From: Bacteroidota bacterium
GTDB lineage: Bacteria; Bacteroidota; Bacteroidia; Flavobacteriales; Weeksellaceae
DNA: 19,841 bases
Direction of reading: 5' to 3'
Assembly (NCBI GenBank): GCA_023433225.1
Contig: JAEZDQ010000042.1
Location: forward strand, 1-19,841
Shown here: positions 1-8,100 of the stretch, in pieces
How the letters are laid out: each line of letters opens with the position of its first letter
Numbering within the stretch: the first letter of the stretch is position 1
Notes under the pieces: model-generated
Told to the model about the DNA's origin: nothing
Databases searched by the model: none
The model's input: the letters and a program-made list of their open reading frames with translations, nothing else
Position numbers and translations under genes: made by a program

Positions 1-14
1 ACATTGTACAATAC

Positions 15-344
15 ATGAAACTGTTTTTTGAAAATATAAGGGAAGATTTTAAAATTCCTATGGACTTTCCGCTTGAAGCAGTTTTGGAACAGGCATTGGA
101 AATCTTTGAACAATTGCCGGAAGATGATGGGAGTACTTTTGGAATTGTAAACGAACAGAATACCGTGGTTCAATTCAGTAAATACAATAGATTCATGTGG
201 TTGGTGGAGATTCCCGATTTAACCAATCATGGGGTTCATCAGGCGATTTCGAACCGAAATCAATGTATCAGAATTTTGGAAGATTTATTTTCCGGTGCCG
301 ATGCGATGAGCGTGGCGGAGTTTAAGTTTGTGAGTTTTCTTTAA
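15..344 (+). CDS. Small acidic protein of unknown function
   Basis: I do not recognise the family. The 109-residue product has no signal peptide or membrane segment, is acidic, and looks like a small alpha/beta protein. A helical N-terminus (about 1-37) is followed by a strand-rich core with the motif GIVNEQNTVVQFSKYN (about 43-58), then W62 and a C-terminal helix. The pattern of a beta hairpin carrying 'vvQF', an aromatic and then 'eiPd' loosely resembles small immunity-type proteins, but this is only an impression. The ATG at 15 is used, but the frame is open back to the window edge, so the true start may lie outside. It converges on the DUF3037 gene with an 18-bp gap. Confidence 0.7.
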   Translation: MKLFFENIREDFKIPMDFPLEAVLEQALEIFEQLPEDDGSTFGIVNEQNTVVQFSKYNRFMWLVEIPDLTNHGVHQAISNRNQCIRILEDLFSGADAMSVAEFKFVSFL

Positions 345-362
345 GTCGAAATTCTCTCGTTT

Positions 363-746
363 TTACAAAACCAATTCGCAAAACAACCTTTCCAAAGTTT
401 TTTCTATATCATCGGCAAATCCGGGATGCGGACGGGAAGTTTGGATACAGGAGCTTCGCACTGCGGTCATCCACCGGAAGCGGGAAGGCATATCCATCTT
501 TGCAATCGGGCCGCCATTGGGGTCGGCATTGGCAATGCGTTCAAAGGATTTTAGGTTTAATCGCACTTGTTCTTCGTCAAGTTCGGTTTCAAATGCACGA
601 AATTTTTGCTCGTTGAAGTAAGTTTTGACGAGTAATTTTTTTGCCTGTTTGGAATAAATCAAGATTCCGGCATTGATGAATTCTTCCCGTTCTACTTTGG
701 GGAAAATTCGGATTACGGCATATTCATATAAGATTTTGTCTTGCAT
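363..746 (-). CDS. DUF3037 family protein
   Basis: The 127-residue product matches the DUF3037 pattern. It opens with a strand reading YEYAVIRIFPKVEREEFINAG (split as Y8-P17 and K18-G27), continues GILIYSK, and has a central segment with PNGGPIAKM followed by RF-WMTAVRSS and a PHPG motif near the C-terminus. The function is unknown. The gene starts inside the end of the upstream HipA-like kinase gene (23-bp overlap), which implies translational coupling. DUF3037 genes are often found directly beside HipA-like kinase genes, so the two products probably act together. There is no signal peptide, so it is presumed cytoplasmic. The family call is good; any role is inference. Confidence 0.85.
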   Translation of the reverse strand: MQDKILYEYAVIRIFPKVEREEFINAGILIYSKQAKKLLVKTYFNEQKFRAFETELDEEQVRLNLKSFERIANADPNGGPIAKMDMPSRFRWMTAVRSSCIQTSRPHPGFADDIEKTLERLFCELVL

Positions 747-1503
747 TTTGGGCTTCTTTTACAAATATTCCGGAATTTTCTCTTCTGATTTTCAAAAAGT
801 CGGCATACACTTTTCGCAGTTCGGCGGGCGATTTATCGTAATCCCAATTCAACCATTCGTCGGGAATTAATTCGACTAATTCTTGAATAAATTTATCGGT
901 GATTAAGGGTTTTAATGTTTCATCGGCTTTTTGGATTTCACTTGCTTCACCCAAGAAAACATGGTCTTTGATAAATTCAAATGGACTTTCTGCTTGCTTT
1001 TCCCAATTGTCCCAACTGTGGTGAAAATAGAAACCGGATCCATGGTCAATGAGCCATAATTCTTGGTGCCACATCAACATATTGGTATTTCGGAAAGTAC
1101 GGTCAACGTTTGTAATGAAGGCATCGAGCCAAACGATTTGCGAAGCTAATTCGGTGTCGACCTTCATTACATTGGGGTCGTAATTGATCGCGCCCGAAAG
1201 AAAATGTAGCCCCAAATTCAACCCCTGACTGGCTTGTAATAAATCCTGAATTTCTTCATCGGCTTCGGTTCGTCCAAAAGCTTCGTCCACATGGAGAAAA
1301 ACAAGTTCAGGAACTTTTAAACCTAATTTTCTTGCAATTTCGCCACCCAATAATTCGGCAATCACCGATTTTTCGCGATGGCCTGAACCTTTGAATTTGA
1401 CCACATATTTGAAATCATCATCGGCTTCGGCCAAAGCGGGTAAAGAACCGCCTTCGCGAAGGGGCAAAATATATCGGGTCAGATGGGCGGTACGCAGTTT
1501 CAT
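724..1503 (-). CDS. HipA-like kinase domain protein
   Basis: This 259-residue protein has the HipA/PI3-kinase-like fold signature. YVVKFKG (33-39) carries a candidate ATP-binding lysine. The catalytic loop is DAFITNVDRTFRNTNM (127-142) with D134 and N139/N141, and WLIDHGSGF (150-158) has D153 as the metal-binding aspartate. It is much shorter than full HipA (about 440 residues) and belongs to the HipA_2-type group. No HipB-like DNA-binding partner is present. Instead it overlaps the DUF3037 gene downstream and begins 12 bp after the TraB-family gene, so it is likely co-transcribed with both. It presumably phosphorylates a protein or small-molecule target, but the substrate is unknown. It is probably cytoplasmic. 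Confidence 0.85.
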   Translation of the reverse strand: MKLRTAHLTRYILPLREGGSLPALAEADDDFKYVVKFKGSGHREKSVIAELLGGEIARKLGLKVPELVFLHVDEAFGRTEADEEIQDLLQASQGLNLGLHFLSGAINYDPNVMKVDTELASQIVWLDAFITNVDRTFRNTNMLMWHQELWLIDHGSGFYFHHSWDNWEKQAESPFEFIKDHVFLGEASEIQKADETLKPLITDKFIQELVELIPDEWLNWDYDKSPAELRKVYADFLKIRRENSGIFVKEAQNARQNLI

Positions 1504-1515
1504 CGGCTGAACAGA

Positions 1516-4500
1516 TTAATAACCCATATAACCACCATAATAATCGCTGCTGAAACTAACCCGTTTTTTGTCGCGGAAAAGCACGCGGTCGATTTCGTTT
1601 TTGTAGGTTTCTTCCAAATATTCGTCGTCGATGTACTCGATTCCGTAATAGGAAAACACGGTGTCGTCGGTTGATTCGCCGTACATTTCTTCGGCCGCAG
1701 CTTCTACTACTTCAACAGCACCTTCAACAGCGGTCTCTATTTCATCATAGTTTACGAACGTATCTTCTTCCTTTTTTTCTTCTCCGCTATTGATTTTAAA
1801 AGAATTGTCTTTGTCGATTTCAAATGCGGTATAGCCGATTTCGGTCATTTCCATTCCGTTGTACCTGTTTTTGGATTTGACTTTGAAGAAATATATTTCG
1901 AATTTCTTGTTTTTATAATGCGCTTTTTTAGTAGTTAAGAATTCAATGGAATCTTCTTTTTCATTGATTTGCCGGTTTTTGTTGAGTAAAACGCTCAAAG
2001 CAATGGCTTCTTTATTCACTTCTTTTGGGAATTTGTCTGATTGTTTGTTCTTTTTCAAGACTTTGTAGAGCTCCCAATAGGATTTTTTATTTTTTAATAT
2101 TTTCTGAATCAAAGTAGGGGAAAGGGTTTCACCGGACTCCAATTTTTCTTCCAAAGTGAACAGGAGCAATTCCGGGATGTCCAGGGCTTCGACTTTTTGG
2201 AAAAAAGCAAGGTTTTCTTTTTCATGTGAAAAAGGTTGCAAAAGTGTGATGTAATTTTTGAGCAAACTGATATCGGGTGAACCGGAATAAGAATAGTAAT
2301 TCGTTTGTTCTCGTTTGGATTCCATCCAAGCACTTGTGGTGCGTTTGAGTTCCAGTTTGGCCAAGGTCAAAATGTCTTTGCGGTACTTGCGGATTTTTCC
2401 GGGTGGCAATTCATCGTTCTCCAAAAGCGTTGCCGTCAGGTGGATGATGTGGTTTTGGTATTCGGGAATGGAACGGAATTGAAGTAAATCGGGAATGATC
2501 TTGGAACTGTTTTCCGGTGATTCCAGCATGGAATTGAAAATGCCGTGGAGGTTGTTGATGTCGCCCGGAAGCGGTAAATCTTCGTTCATGAGTTGAGCAA
2601 CGATTTGGTAATTCTCCCATTCATCCTTTTGCATAAAAGCATTCAAAACAGCCAATTGCAAATTGCTGTCGCCTGCATTTTCGCGGTAATATTGACTGAG
2701 AAAACGGTTGACTTCCGGATGTTCCAGTTTACCTAATTTATTAATCAACACATTTTTATACAGGGTTTCTTCTTCCTTAAAGTTAAAATTCCGGATCAAA
2801 TCAACCAATGCCGGATAATCCTCTTCATTGAATTTAACCAAATAAACGGATTGCAAGGCAGAATTACGTATGCTGTCTTCGGGACTTTGGACATCTTCCA
2901 GGAATAGCTTTGTTTTCTTTTCAAAAACAGAAATTCCTTCCGGCGATTCACCGGGTCTGAAATCGTCAAAAAACCGTTCGATGTAAGGGTCGCTCTGGTT
3001 GTAGCTGCTGTCCACCAATGTTTTGAGTGAAAAATAGCCTGTTTCATTGGCGATGTATCGAGCCTTAATTATTTGAGAAGACTGCGGGTTTTTGAAAGCG
3101 ACATCCATCACATGGTTGCCGTATTTGCCCGTATAGATTTTCTTTTTTGCCACTTCAAAGTCCAAATCATTCTGGTTGTTTTCAAGGATTTGGTTCCAGA
3201 GCGAATCTACTTTTTCGTAATAGTCATAGCGATGGAATTTTGTGTAATTGACGAGGATATCTTGTTTGGATTCGGAACTAATCAACCTGGATTTATTAGA
3301 CCCTTCAAAATGGTTTTTTTTGGAATTGTAACTGTCGTTTTTATAATAATAATCAAAATCAATCTGGCTTCCGGCCGGTCGAATTTGCGTTTTTACGGTA
3401 TAATTGAGGATGGTATCACTGTAAATTTCGGGTTCTCTGTAATAATTGAATGCCTCTATATTGAAGCTGTCAAAAAATCGTTTGGTTTTCTCTTCATTGC
3501 CCACAGTTCCCAACAAATAATAATGTGCGCCGTGGATGACTGATTTCAGGCGGATGGTTTTATCCTCATTTAAGTTGGCTTCCGAAGAAAAGGACAAAGG
3601 ATTTTGGGTTAATTTCCCATTGAGCGAATCCGTTTTCAGGCTTTTGTAAAATTCATATTGAATCCGTTTGAGTTCAAATTCGGTATCTTCCAAATAACTG
3701 ATGTCGTTGATGGACTTTTCGATGACGAAATAATAGGATTGATCGGTTTGGTCATAGCCCAATACTTCCGGGCTGCCCATCAATGAGCCGAAACGGTCGT
3801 TGGCAACGATGTTGTAATGTCCCGGCACCTGAACCGAATAGCCGCCGTGGATGGGGGAAACCTTTTTCCATTCATTCGGGTTGCTGTTCATCTGGATGGA
3901 TTGCAACACATTAGCACTTTGTTTTTCCACAAATTCGGCTTTGCCCAACATGGCGATGATGAGGTATTCCAAAGGCGTGGAAATAATCCAGTAACGTTGG
4001 GAATCGCCTTCTTTGGTTTTGTTGCTGATGTCAAAAGCATCAAATCCGTTGATTTTTATTTTTTCCTTCTGGAGGATTTCACCTGGTATGTATTCGTACA
4101 AAAGGCTGTCGATTTTAGAAAGGGTAGTGGTGTAATTGTTTTTTCTCAGGAAATCATAATTTTTCAAACGGATGACATTGACGTAAGCACCGTTTTTCAA
4201 ATCGGGCGATGAAGCCATGCTCAGACCGGGGAATTCAAATTCATATAATTTGGTGGGGACAGCCAAAGTCAATTGGCCGTCCGAAGTGGTTTCCGGTGTA
4301 TAATTTTCGTATTGAAAAGCATGGTCGAGGAGGTCTTTTTGTTTACGGCCTTTTTCGGTATAATCCCCAAAAACCGGCACGACGCGGTAACCCTTTTCCC
4401 GCAACATTTCGATTACGCCACCCTCTCCGGGCAAATGTGCGGCACCGATTCCGACGAACAGCGTTTCTCCTTTTTGAAAAATCGAATCCATCCGTCTGAC

Positions 4501-5217
4501 CATATTCGCATTCCGTTCATGGAGCATGAATTTGTTGTACTCGGGTGAATTCATCCCCCGGCTGATGGAATCAATCATATCGAGGTTCTTGTCGCGGTAA
4601 GCGTCCTCCATCAAGACTTGGAAAGGTTTGTCCTTAGACATTTTTTTGGCCCATGCAGGCGGGTCGAAACGCATATTGGACAAAAATGCTTTCTCCACCA
4701 ATTGGCGGGATTCCTGAAACTCTTCCAAATTAACAATCTCCCGATTGGTTCTTTTCCCAACTTGGAATATAAACATGTCCAGATAGGTATCTTCTTGGTA
4801 ATCGTTGAAATAATCATTGGTACGGTAAAGGATGCCATTGAGCATAAAATCGTTGAACAGAAAGGATTGTTTCAGGATTTCGTTCTGCAAGGGCGACCGT
4901 TGGAAGGAACTGTACAATTGGTAATATCCGTAAGGGTTCATTGCGCCAGACATATCTTCCGGTGTATTCTGGAATTCATCCAACCAAGTTTCGGGATTGC
5001 TTTCCAAGGCTATTTTATCGGTAGAGAGCAATTTCTCGAAAAACACATCCGACAAGTGAAATGCGATTCGTTCACTTACGTGCATCGTACCGTAGAGGTA
5101 GGAGGGTTTTTCGTTTTCTTTGGAAATTTCCCACAGCAGGCTCGGGTATTTTTTTTCCTGTCCCAAAAGATTGGTAACAACCAATAAACCAATCAGGGCG
5201 TAGCTAATTTTTTTCAT
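1516..5217 (-). CDS. Large secreted TraB/GumN-family protein
   Basis: This 1233-residue protein begins with a signal peptide (MKKISYALIGLLVV..., about 1-20). A TraB/GumN (TIKI-like) domain follows at about 25-285, with the two family GxxH motifs G43-T-M-H46 (in YLYGTMH) and G258-A-A-H261 (in GIGAAHLPG), a conserved glutamate E72 (ALES) and RN at 235-236. In TIKI proteins these motifs form a metal-dependent protease site. Here the remaining roughly 950 residues are an extension: a strand-rich middle, a helical, repeat-like section at about 780-1030, and an acidic tail ending in several Tyr and Gly residues. Ordinary TraB/GumN proteins are about 300 residues. It likely acts in the periplasm or at the cell surface. 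It is the second gene of a co-directional run, 47 bp after the preceding gene. Confidence 0.85.
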   Translation of the reverse strand: MKKISYALIGLLVVTNLLGQEKKYPSLLWEISKENEKPSYLYGTMHVSERIAFHLSDVFFEKLLSTDKIALESNPETWLDEFQNTPEDMSGAMNPYGYYQLYSSFQRSPLQNEILKQSFLFNDFMLNGILYRTNDYFNDYQEDTYLDMFIFQVGKRTNREIVNLEEFQESRQLVEKAFLSNMRFDPPAWAKKMSKDKPFQVLMEDAYRDKNLDMIDSISRGMNSPEYNKFMLHERNANMVRRMDSIFQKGETLFVGIGAAHLPGEGGVIEMLREKGYRVVPVFGDYTEKGRKQKDLLDHAFQYENYTPETTSDGQLTLAVPTKLYEFEFPGLSMASSPDLKNGAYVNVIRLKNYDFLRKNNYTTTLSKIDSLLYEYIPGEILQKEKIKINGFDAFDISNKTKEGDSQRYWIISTPLEYLIIAMLGKAEFVEKQSANVLQSIQMNSNPNEWKKVSPIHGGYSVQVPGHYNIVANDRFGSLMGSPEVLGYDQTDQSYYFVIEKSINDISYLEDTEFELKRIQYEFYKSLKTDSLNGKLTQNPLSFSSEANLNEDKTIRLKSVIHGAHYYLLGTVGNEEKTKRFFDSFNIEAFNYYREPEIYSDTILNYTVKTQIRPAGSQIDFDYYYKNDSYNSKKNHFEGSNKSRLISSESKQDILVNYTKFHRYDYYEKVDSLWNQILENNQNDLDFEVAKKKIYTGKYGNHVMDVAFKNPQSSQIIKARYIANETGYFSLKTLVDSSYNQSDPYIERFFDDFRPGESPEGISVFEKKTKLFLEDVQSPEDSIRNSALQSVYLVKFNEEDYPALVDLIRNFNFKEEETLYKNVLINKLGKLEHPEVNRFLSQYYRENAGDSNLQLAVLNAFMQKDEWENYQIVAQLMNEDLPLPGDINNLHGIFNSMLESPENSSKIIPDLLQFRSIPEYQNHIIHLTATLLENDELPPGKIRKYRKDILTLAKLELKRTTSAWMESKREQTNYYSYSGSPDISLLKNYITLLQPFSHEKENLAFFQKVEALDIPELLLFTLEEKLESGETLSPTLIQKILKNKKSYWELYKVLKKNKQSDKFPKEVNKEAIALSVLLNKNRQINEKEDSIEFLTTKKAHYKNKKFEIYFFKVKSKNRYNGMEMTEIGYTAFEIDKDNSFKINSGEEKKEEDTFVNYDEIETAVEGAVEVVEAAAEEMYGESTDDTVFSYYGIEYIDDEYLEETYKNEIDRVLFRDKKRVSFSSDYYGGYMGY

Positions 5218-5235
5218 CTCATTACTTAATCGCTA

Positions 5236-5243
5236 CGAATATA
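5236..5243 (-). promoter_or_regulatory. Possible -7 element before the TraB-family gene
   Basis: On the minus strand this reads TATATTCG, one base from the Bacteroidota -7 consensus TAnnTTTG, 18 nt before the start codon. No TTG was seen at the usual upstream spacing. The gene may therefore mainly be read through from its upstream neighbour. Confidence 0.3.
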
Positions 5244-5264
5244 GGAGATTTGGTTGAATTCGCC

Positions 5265-6050
5265 TTAATCTGTCTTGGGTTGACTTTGTAAGCGGTTAAT
5301 GTAGATGGGTTTAGCCTTGATGAGGTCTTCCATTATCTTGAAATAGTTGTGGACTTTGTGGTGTTCCGCAATGAAAGTTGTTTCGTAAGCGAAAAAGATA
5401 AATTCCCGGATTTTTTCATGTGGGATATCCAAATCCTGGGTAAAATAATCATCGCCGAAATATTCGCGGATTTCCGTCAATATGGCTTCCTTGTCTTCAT
5501 AATTAAAGAGGTTTTGTCTTCTCCGCAAATCGCCTGAAATCACATCCGTCAGTTTCTCCACATTCAAATGAAGGGGTGAAATATCTTTCCACATCGCAAA
5601 ATCTGTCGCATCCCGTCGGGGTTTTACATCCGGGTTGATGCCCATTTCCGTGTATAATTCCGCTACCGGGTCGTGTCGGTGGACATATTTCGCATCTTTT
5701 TCCAGTATCCCGGTCAGCTTCGGCGCAATCAATGCTTCTTCCAATACAATGGGCTGCATATTGAGGTGGATGCTCAGCAATTCTTTCCCGAGCAAAAATT
5801 CGGTGAGGTAAAACCGCCGTGATTCATAAAATGTGGAGCGGATGAGCAAACTGTCGCCGGCCATGGCATGGATGGCAAAACTACCGGTGAGGTCTGTAAT
5901 AGAAGTCAGGTTGGTACGGGCGTTGGTAATGTAAATCCCTTCGGGAGAAGCATCTTCCAAGTCAATAATGATACGGCCCTTGACGAGTTTTTCTTGTGCG
6001 AAACCCATGCTAAATAGGAGAATGAAAACCAAATGCAATAGGATTTTCAT
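5265..6050 (-). CDS. Secreted protein with carboxypeptidase-regulatory-like domain
   Basis: The 261-residue product starts with a typical signal peptide (MKILLHLVFILLFSMGFAQ, cleavage expected near A18-Q19). A carboxypeptidase-regulatory-like beta-sandwich follows at about 22-105, with VKGRI, then a strand pattern around TDLTGSFAIHAMAGDSLL and the ending 'hLnMQPIVLEEA'. The C-terminal half (about 110-261) is helical and has no recognised domain. In Bacteroidota this domain is common on exported proteins and TonB-dependent receptors, where it probably helps fold or anchor partners. The gene leads the minus-strand run into the TraB-family gene, so the two may act together in the periplasm. The domain call is sound; the role is unknown. 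Confidence 0.8.
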   Translation of the reverse strand: MKILLHLVFILLFSMGFAQEKLVKGRIIIDLEDASPEGIYITNARTNLTSITDLTGSFAIHAMAGDSLLIRSTFYESRRFYLTEFLLGKELLSIHLNMQPIVLEEALIAPKLTGILEKDAKYVHRHDPVAELYTEMGINPDVKPRRDATDFAMWKDISPLHLNVEKLTDVISGDLRRRQNLFNYEDKEAILTEIREYFGDDYFTQDLDIPHEKIREFIFFAYETTFIAEHHKVHNYFKIMEDLIKAKPIYINRLQSQPKTD

Positions 6051-6100
6051 AAGTTGCCTGATTTTGAATGAATAAGGATAAGGGATTTTGCCGGATAGAC

Positions 6101-6186
6101 GCTTCCCGGGTGTTCTCCTCGACCAATCTTAGCAAAGGTTTGAGTAACGATTGTCTTAGTATGAGCGAGGACAACACCCAAAAAGC
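6101..6186. repeat. Long imperfect inverted repeat
   Basis: The left arm gggtgttctcctcg (6108-6121) pairs with cgaggacaacaccc (6166-6179), with one mismatch in 14. After a symmetric 3-nt gap the stem continues with gctt (6101-6104) against aagc (6183-6186). The 44-nt interior can partly pair as well (aatc 6125-6128 with gatt 6149-6152). It lies in the 226-bp gap between the glycosyltransferase end and the next gene's start. It could act as a terminator or processing site, or be a small RNA or a mobile repeat. No T-run follows on either strand, so a classical intrinsic terminator is unlikely. Confidence 0.6.
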
Positions 6187-6276
6187 TGAAAAAAACTACC
6201 AATATGAGATTGTCTCTCGTCATACAACGGCAAAGTAATGGATTTAGTATATACCAAAATTTGCTTTAACAAAAAC

Positions 6277-7155
6277 TTAGCGCGGATTTAGAAATCTCTT
6301 AAGAATTTTAGTCCACCGATACCTGCGAATAAATGCGCCTTCCGGGCCGGAAACGATTTTGGATTCGTTGCGTAAGGCCGCTTTCCAATACCCTTTGGAA
6401 ACAGAAACAAACAAAAACGGCTTTCCGGCGTTCCAGGCTGCTTTGAGCGCGGCAATGAAACTGATTGCCCAACCGTAATCCATTTTGTAAAATCCTTCCC
6501 CGGTTTTCTCACCATGGATGGATTTGTAATCGTTTCCGGTAGGTTTGAGCAATTTAACTTCCAAATCCGGAAAGACCGCAATTTCAAAACCGTAAAAGCG
6601 TGCGAGCAATTCATCGACCGTGTCCCAGCCGATGGATTTCCTCAGGCCGCCCATTTTTTCGAAACAGGGACGGGAATAGGTTTTAATCGCTCCGCGGATG
6701 TGTTTCTTATCGGAAATGTTTTCGTACACCCATGCTCCCTCTTTCTGAATGTAAACCAGGCCGCCGGCCATTCCGATTTGGGGATTGGTTTGGAGCGCAT
6801 TCATGATTTTTTCAAAATAATTCGGTGGTAAAATCACATCTGCATCCAGTTTTGAGACGGCATCCCAATCGGGTTGCAATGTATGGAAGCCTTTGTAAAA
6901 AGCTTCGATGATTTTGGATCCGGGTTCATGGGAAGGTTGGTGGTTGCCGGAATGGATGATTTTGATGAATGGGAATCGGTCGGCAAATTCTTGAACGATT
7001 TGTGCAGTCCGGTCGGTGGAATGGTCATCGACTACGGTCAATTCCCAAGGTAAATAGGTTTGGTTAACAATGGATTCCAAAGTTTGCCCGATGAACTTTT
7101 CTTCATTTTTCGCGGGGATGACGATGCTGTATTTCAGCTTAATTTCGTTCCGCAT
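6277..7155 (-). CDS. Family 2 glycosyltransferase
   Basis: Starting from the ATG at 7155 the product is 292 residues with a GT-A fold. The N-terminal strand YSIVIPAKNEE (9-19) is followed by the nucleotide-binding VVDDHSTDRT (41-50, D43/D44) and the metal-binding motif KLDADV (102-107, D104/D106). A later GWDTVDE segment likely helps bind the acceptor. It transfers a sugar from an activated donor; the sugar and acceptor cannot be told. The frame is open to 7347, but the extra 64 residues are non-homologous and overlap the methyltransferase gene, so the later start is chosen. That start lies 17 bp inside the methyltransferase gene, implying coupled translation and a shared pathway, probably surface polysaccharide or glycolipid synthesis. 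Confidence 0.9.
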   Translation of the reverse strand: MRNEIKLKYSIVIPAKNEEKFIGQTLESIVNQTYLPWELTVVDDHSTDRTAQIVQEFADRFPFIKIIHSGNHQPSHEPGSKIIEAFYKGFHTLQPDWDAVSKLDADVILPPNYFEKIMNALQTNPQIGMAGGLVYIQKEGAWVYENISDKKHIRGAIKTYSRPCFEKMGGLRKSIGWDTVDELLARFYGFEIAVFPDLEVKLLKPTGNDYKSIHGEKTGEGFYKMDYGWAISFIAALKAAWNAGKPFLFVSVSKGYWKAALRNESKIVSGPEGAFIRRYRWTKILKRFLNPR

Positions 7156-7657
7156 AGACGGCGTAATATCTGGGTGTAAACTTTCGTAGCCACGGCCGGA
7201 TACCGATTTTCCCGGTGGGATGCGCCCACTTCTTCCGAAATTGGATGCTCCAGCCTGTTTTTTCCAAGAGCCGGTCAAACTGCCAATCCACAAATTCGTG
7301 GTAGTGCCAGTCACGGATGTCGTTTTGATTCCGGTAAGGTTCCGCAAACCAAAGTTGCAAAGGAACAGTGACCAATAGTTTTTTTCCGGGTAAATTCTTT
7401 AAGACGGTATAAGGGTTGAGCAGATGTTCCAAAATCTCAAAAGCCGTTACCACATCTGCGTCCATTGCCTGCAGGTGTTTAGATTCCTCATCCAAATCCT
7501 CGCCTTTTGTGTTGGTGACCTGATACCCTTTTTCACGCATCAGGTTAGAAAGCGGGTTTTCCACACCCAGGTCTAGTATTTTTTCTTCTTTGGAAATGAA
7601 TTGGTCAACCAAATCCAAAGTATGTTGATAACGTTTTTTCGGAATTACTTTGTACAT
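7139..7657 (-). CDS. Class I SAM-dependent methyltransferase
   Basis: The 172-residue product has the order of a class I methyltransferase. Motif I is KILDLGVENP (26-35), which lacks two of the usual glycines. An acidic residue follows strand 2 (GEDLDEE, 52-58), FEILEHL (73-79) is the typical post-motif element, and LLVTVP (94-99) is strand 5. It is short for the family, as if the C-terminal sheet were reduced. Its end overlaps the start of the glycosyltransferase gene, so the pair is probably one operon that modifies and transfers a glycan. The methyl acceptor is unknown. A -7 promoter element ends 5 nt before the start codon. Confidence 0.85.
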   Translation of the reverse strand: MYKVIPKKRYQHTLDLVDQFISKEEKILDLGVENPLSNLMREKGYQVTNTKGEDLDEESKHLQAMDADVVTAFEILEHLLNPYTVLKNLPGKKLLVTVPLQLWFAEPYRNQNDIRDWHYHEFVDWQFDRLLEKTGWSIQFRKKWAHPTGKIGIRPWLRKFTPRYYAVYAERN

Positions 7658-7662
7658 CGCGG

Positions 7663-7670
7663 CAAAATTA
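7663..7670 (-). promoter_or_regulatory. -7 promoter element for the methyltransferase/glycosyltransferase operon
   Basis: On the minus strand this reads TAATTTTG, a perfect match to TAnnTTTG. At 19-nt spacing upstream there is GTG in place of TTG (7690-7692). Only 5 nt separate it from the ATG at 7657, so transcription would start at or next to the start codon and give a leaderless mRNA. Confidence 0.6.
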
Positions 7671-7695
7671 AGCTATTTCTCTATATTTACACTTT

Positions 7696-8100
7696 ATGAA
7701 CCATTCAAAAACCAAATACCGCCTCCGCCTCAACGCCCGAATCATCGGCTATGCGACCCAAACCGAATCCGGCCTTGACTACAAGGGGCGCGAACCGTTC
7801 CATGGGATGCGCGGCAAACCGAATTACAACCAAATCGACCTGTTTACCGGGGTTCAGGATAAATTCCACCGCGATATTTATGAAAACGATTTGGTGAATT
7901 ACCGGATCAATTCCGAATTCCAGATGCGCAAAGGCATTGTTTCTTTTGATGAGTCTAACAAATCCTTTGGCATCACCGACTTGGCTTCCGGCCATTTTAC
8001 CCTTTTGTTCTTGGGTGAAATCTGCCTGTTCCATTCCGAAAAAATGGAGGTTTATTCCCATTTGTTCAACCATCCTGAAATGGAGCGTTTCATCAGTTAA
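7696..8100 (+). CDS. YopX-domain protein
   Basis: The 134-residue product carries the YopX core. LFTGVQDKFHRDIYENDLV (49-67) fits the family pattern 'qyTGlkDknGkeIYEgDiV'. It is followed by GIVSFDE (80-86) and by the C-terminal VYSHLFNHPEM (119-129), which fits 'viGNiyenPEl'. YopX proteins are best known from phages and other mobile DNA of Firmicutes and Bacteroidota, and their biochemical role is unknown. No phage gene is visible beside it: it stands alone between a sugar-modification operon and fabI. The N-terminal 45 residues are basic. A near-consensus -7 element (TATATTTA, 7682-7689) ends 6 nt before the ATG. Confidence 0.75.
   Translation: MNHSKTKYRLRLNARIIGYATQTESGLDYKGREPFHGMRGKPNYNQIDLFTGVQDKFHRDIYENDLVNYRINSEFQMRKGIVSFDESNKSFGITDLASGHFTLLFLGEICLFHSEKMEVYSHLFNHPEMERFIS

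Noticed and set aside
3073..5187. Several + strand frames of 90-190 residues inside the TraB-family gene.
   Set aside because: They are shadows of a single uninterrupted 1233-residue frame with a signal peptide and motifs.
7156..7347. Upstream extension of the glycosyltransferase frame (64 residues).
   Set aside because: It lies inside the methyltransferase gene, shows no family similarity, and a good ATG at 7155 directly precedes the conserved first strand.
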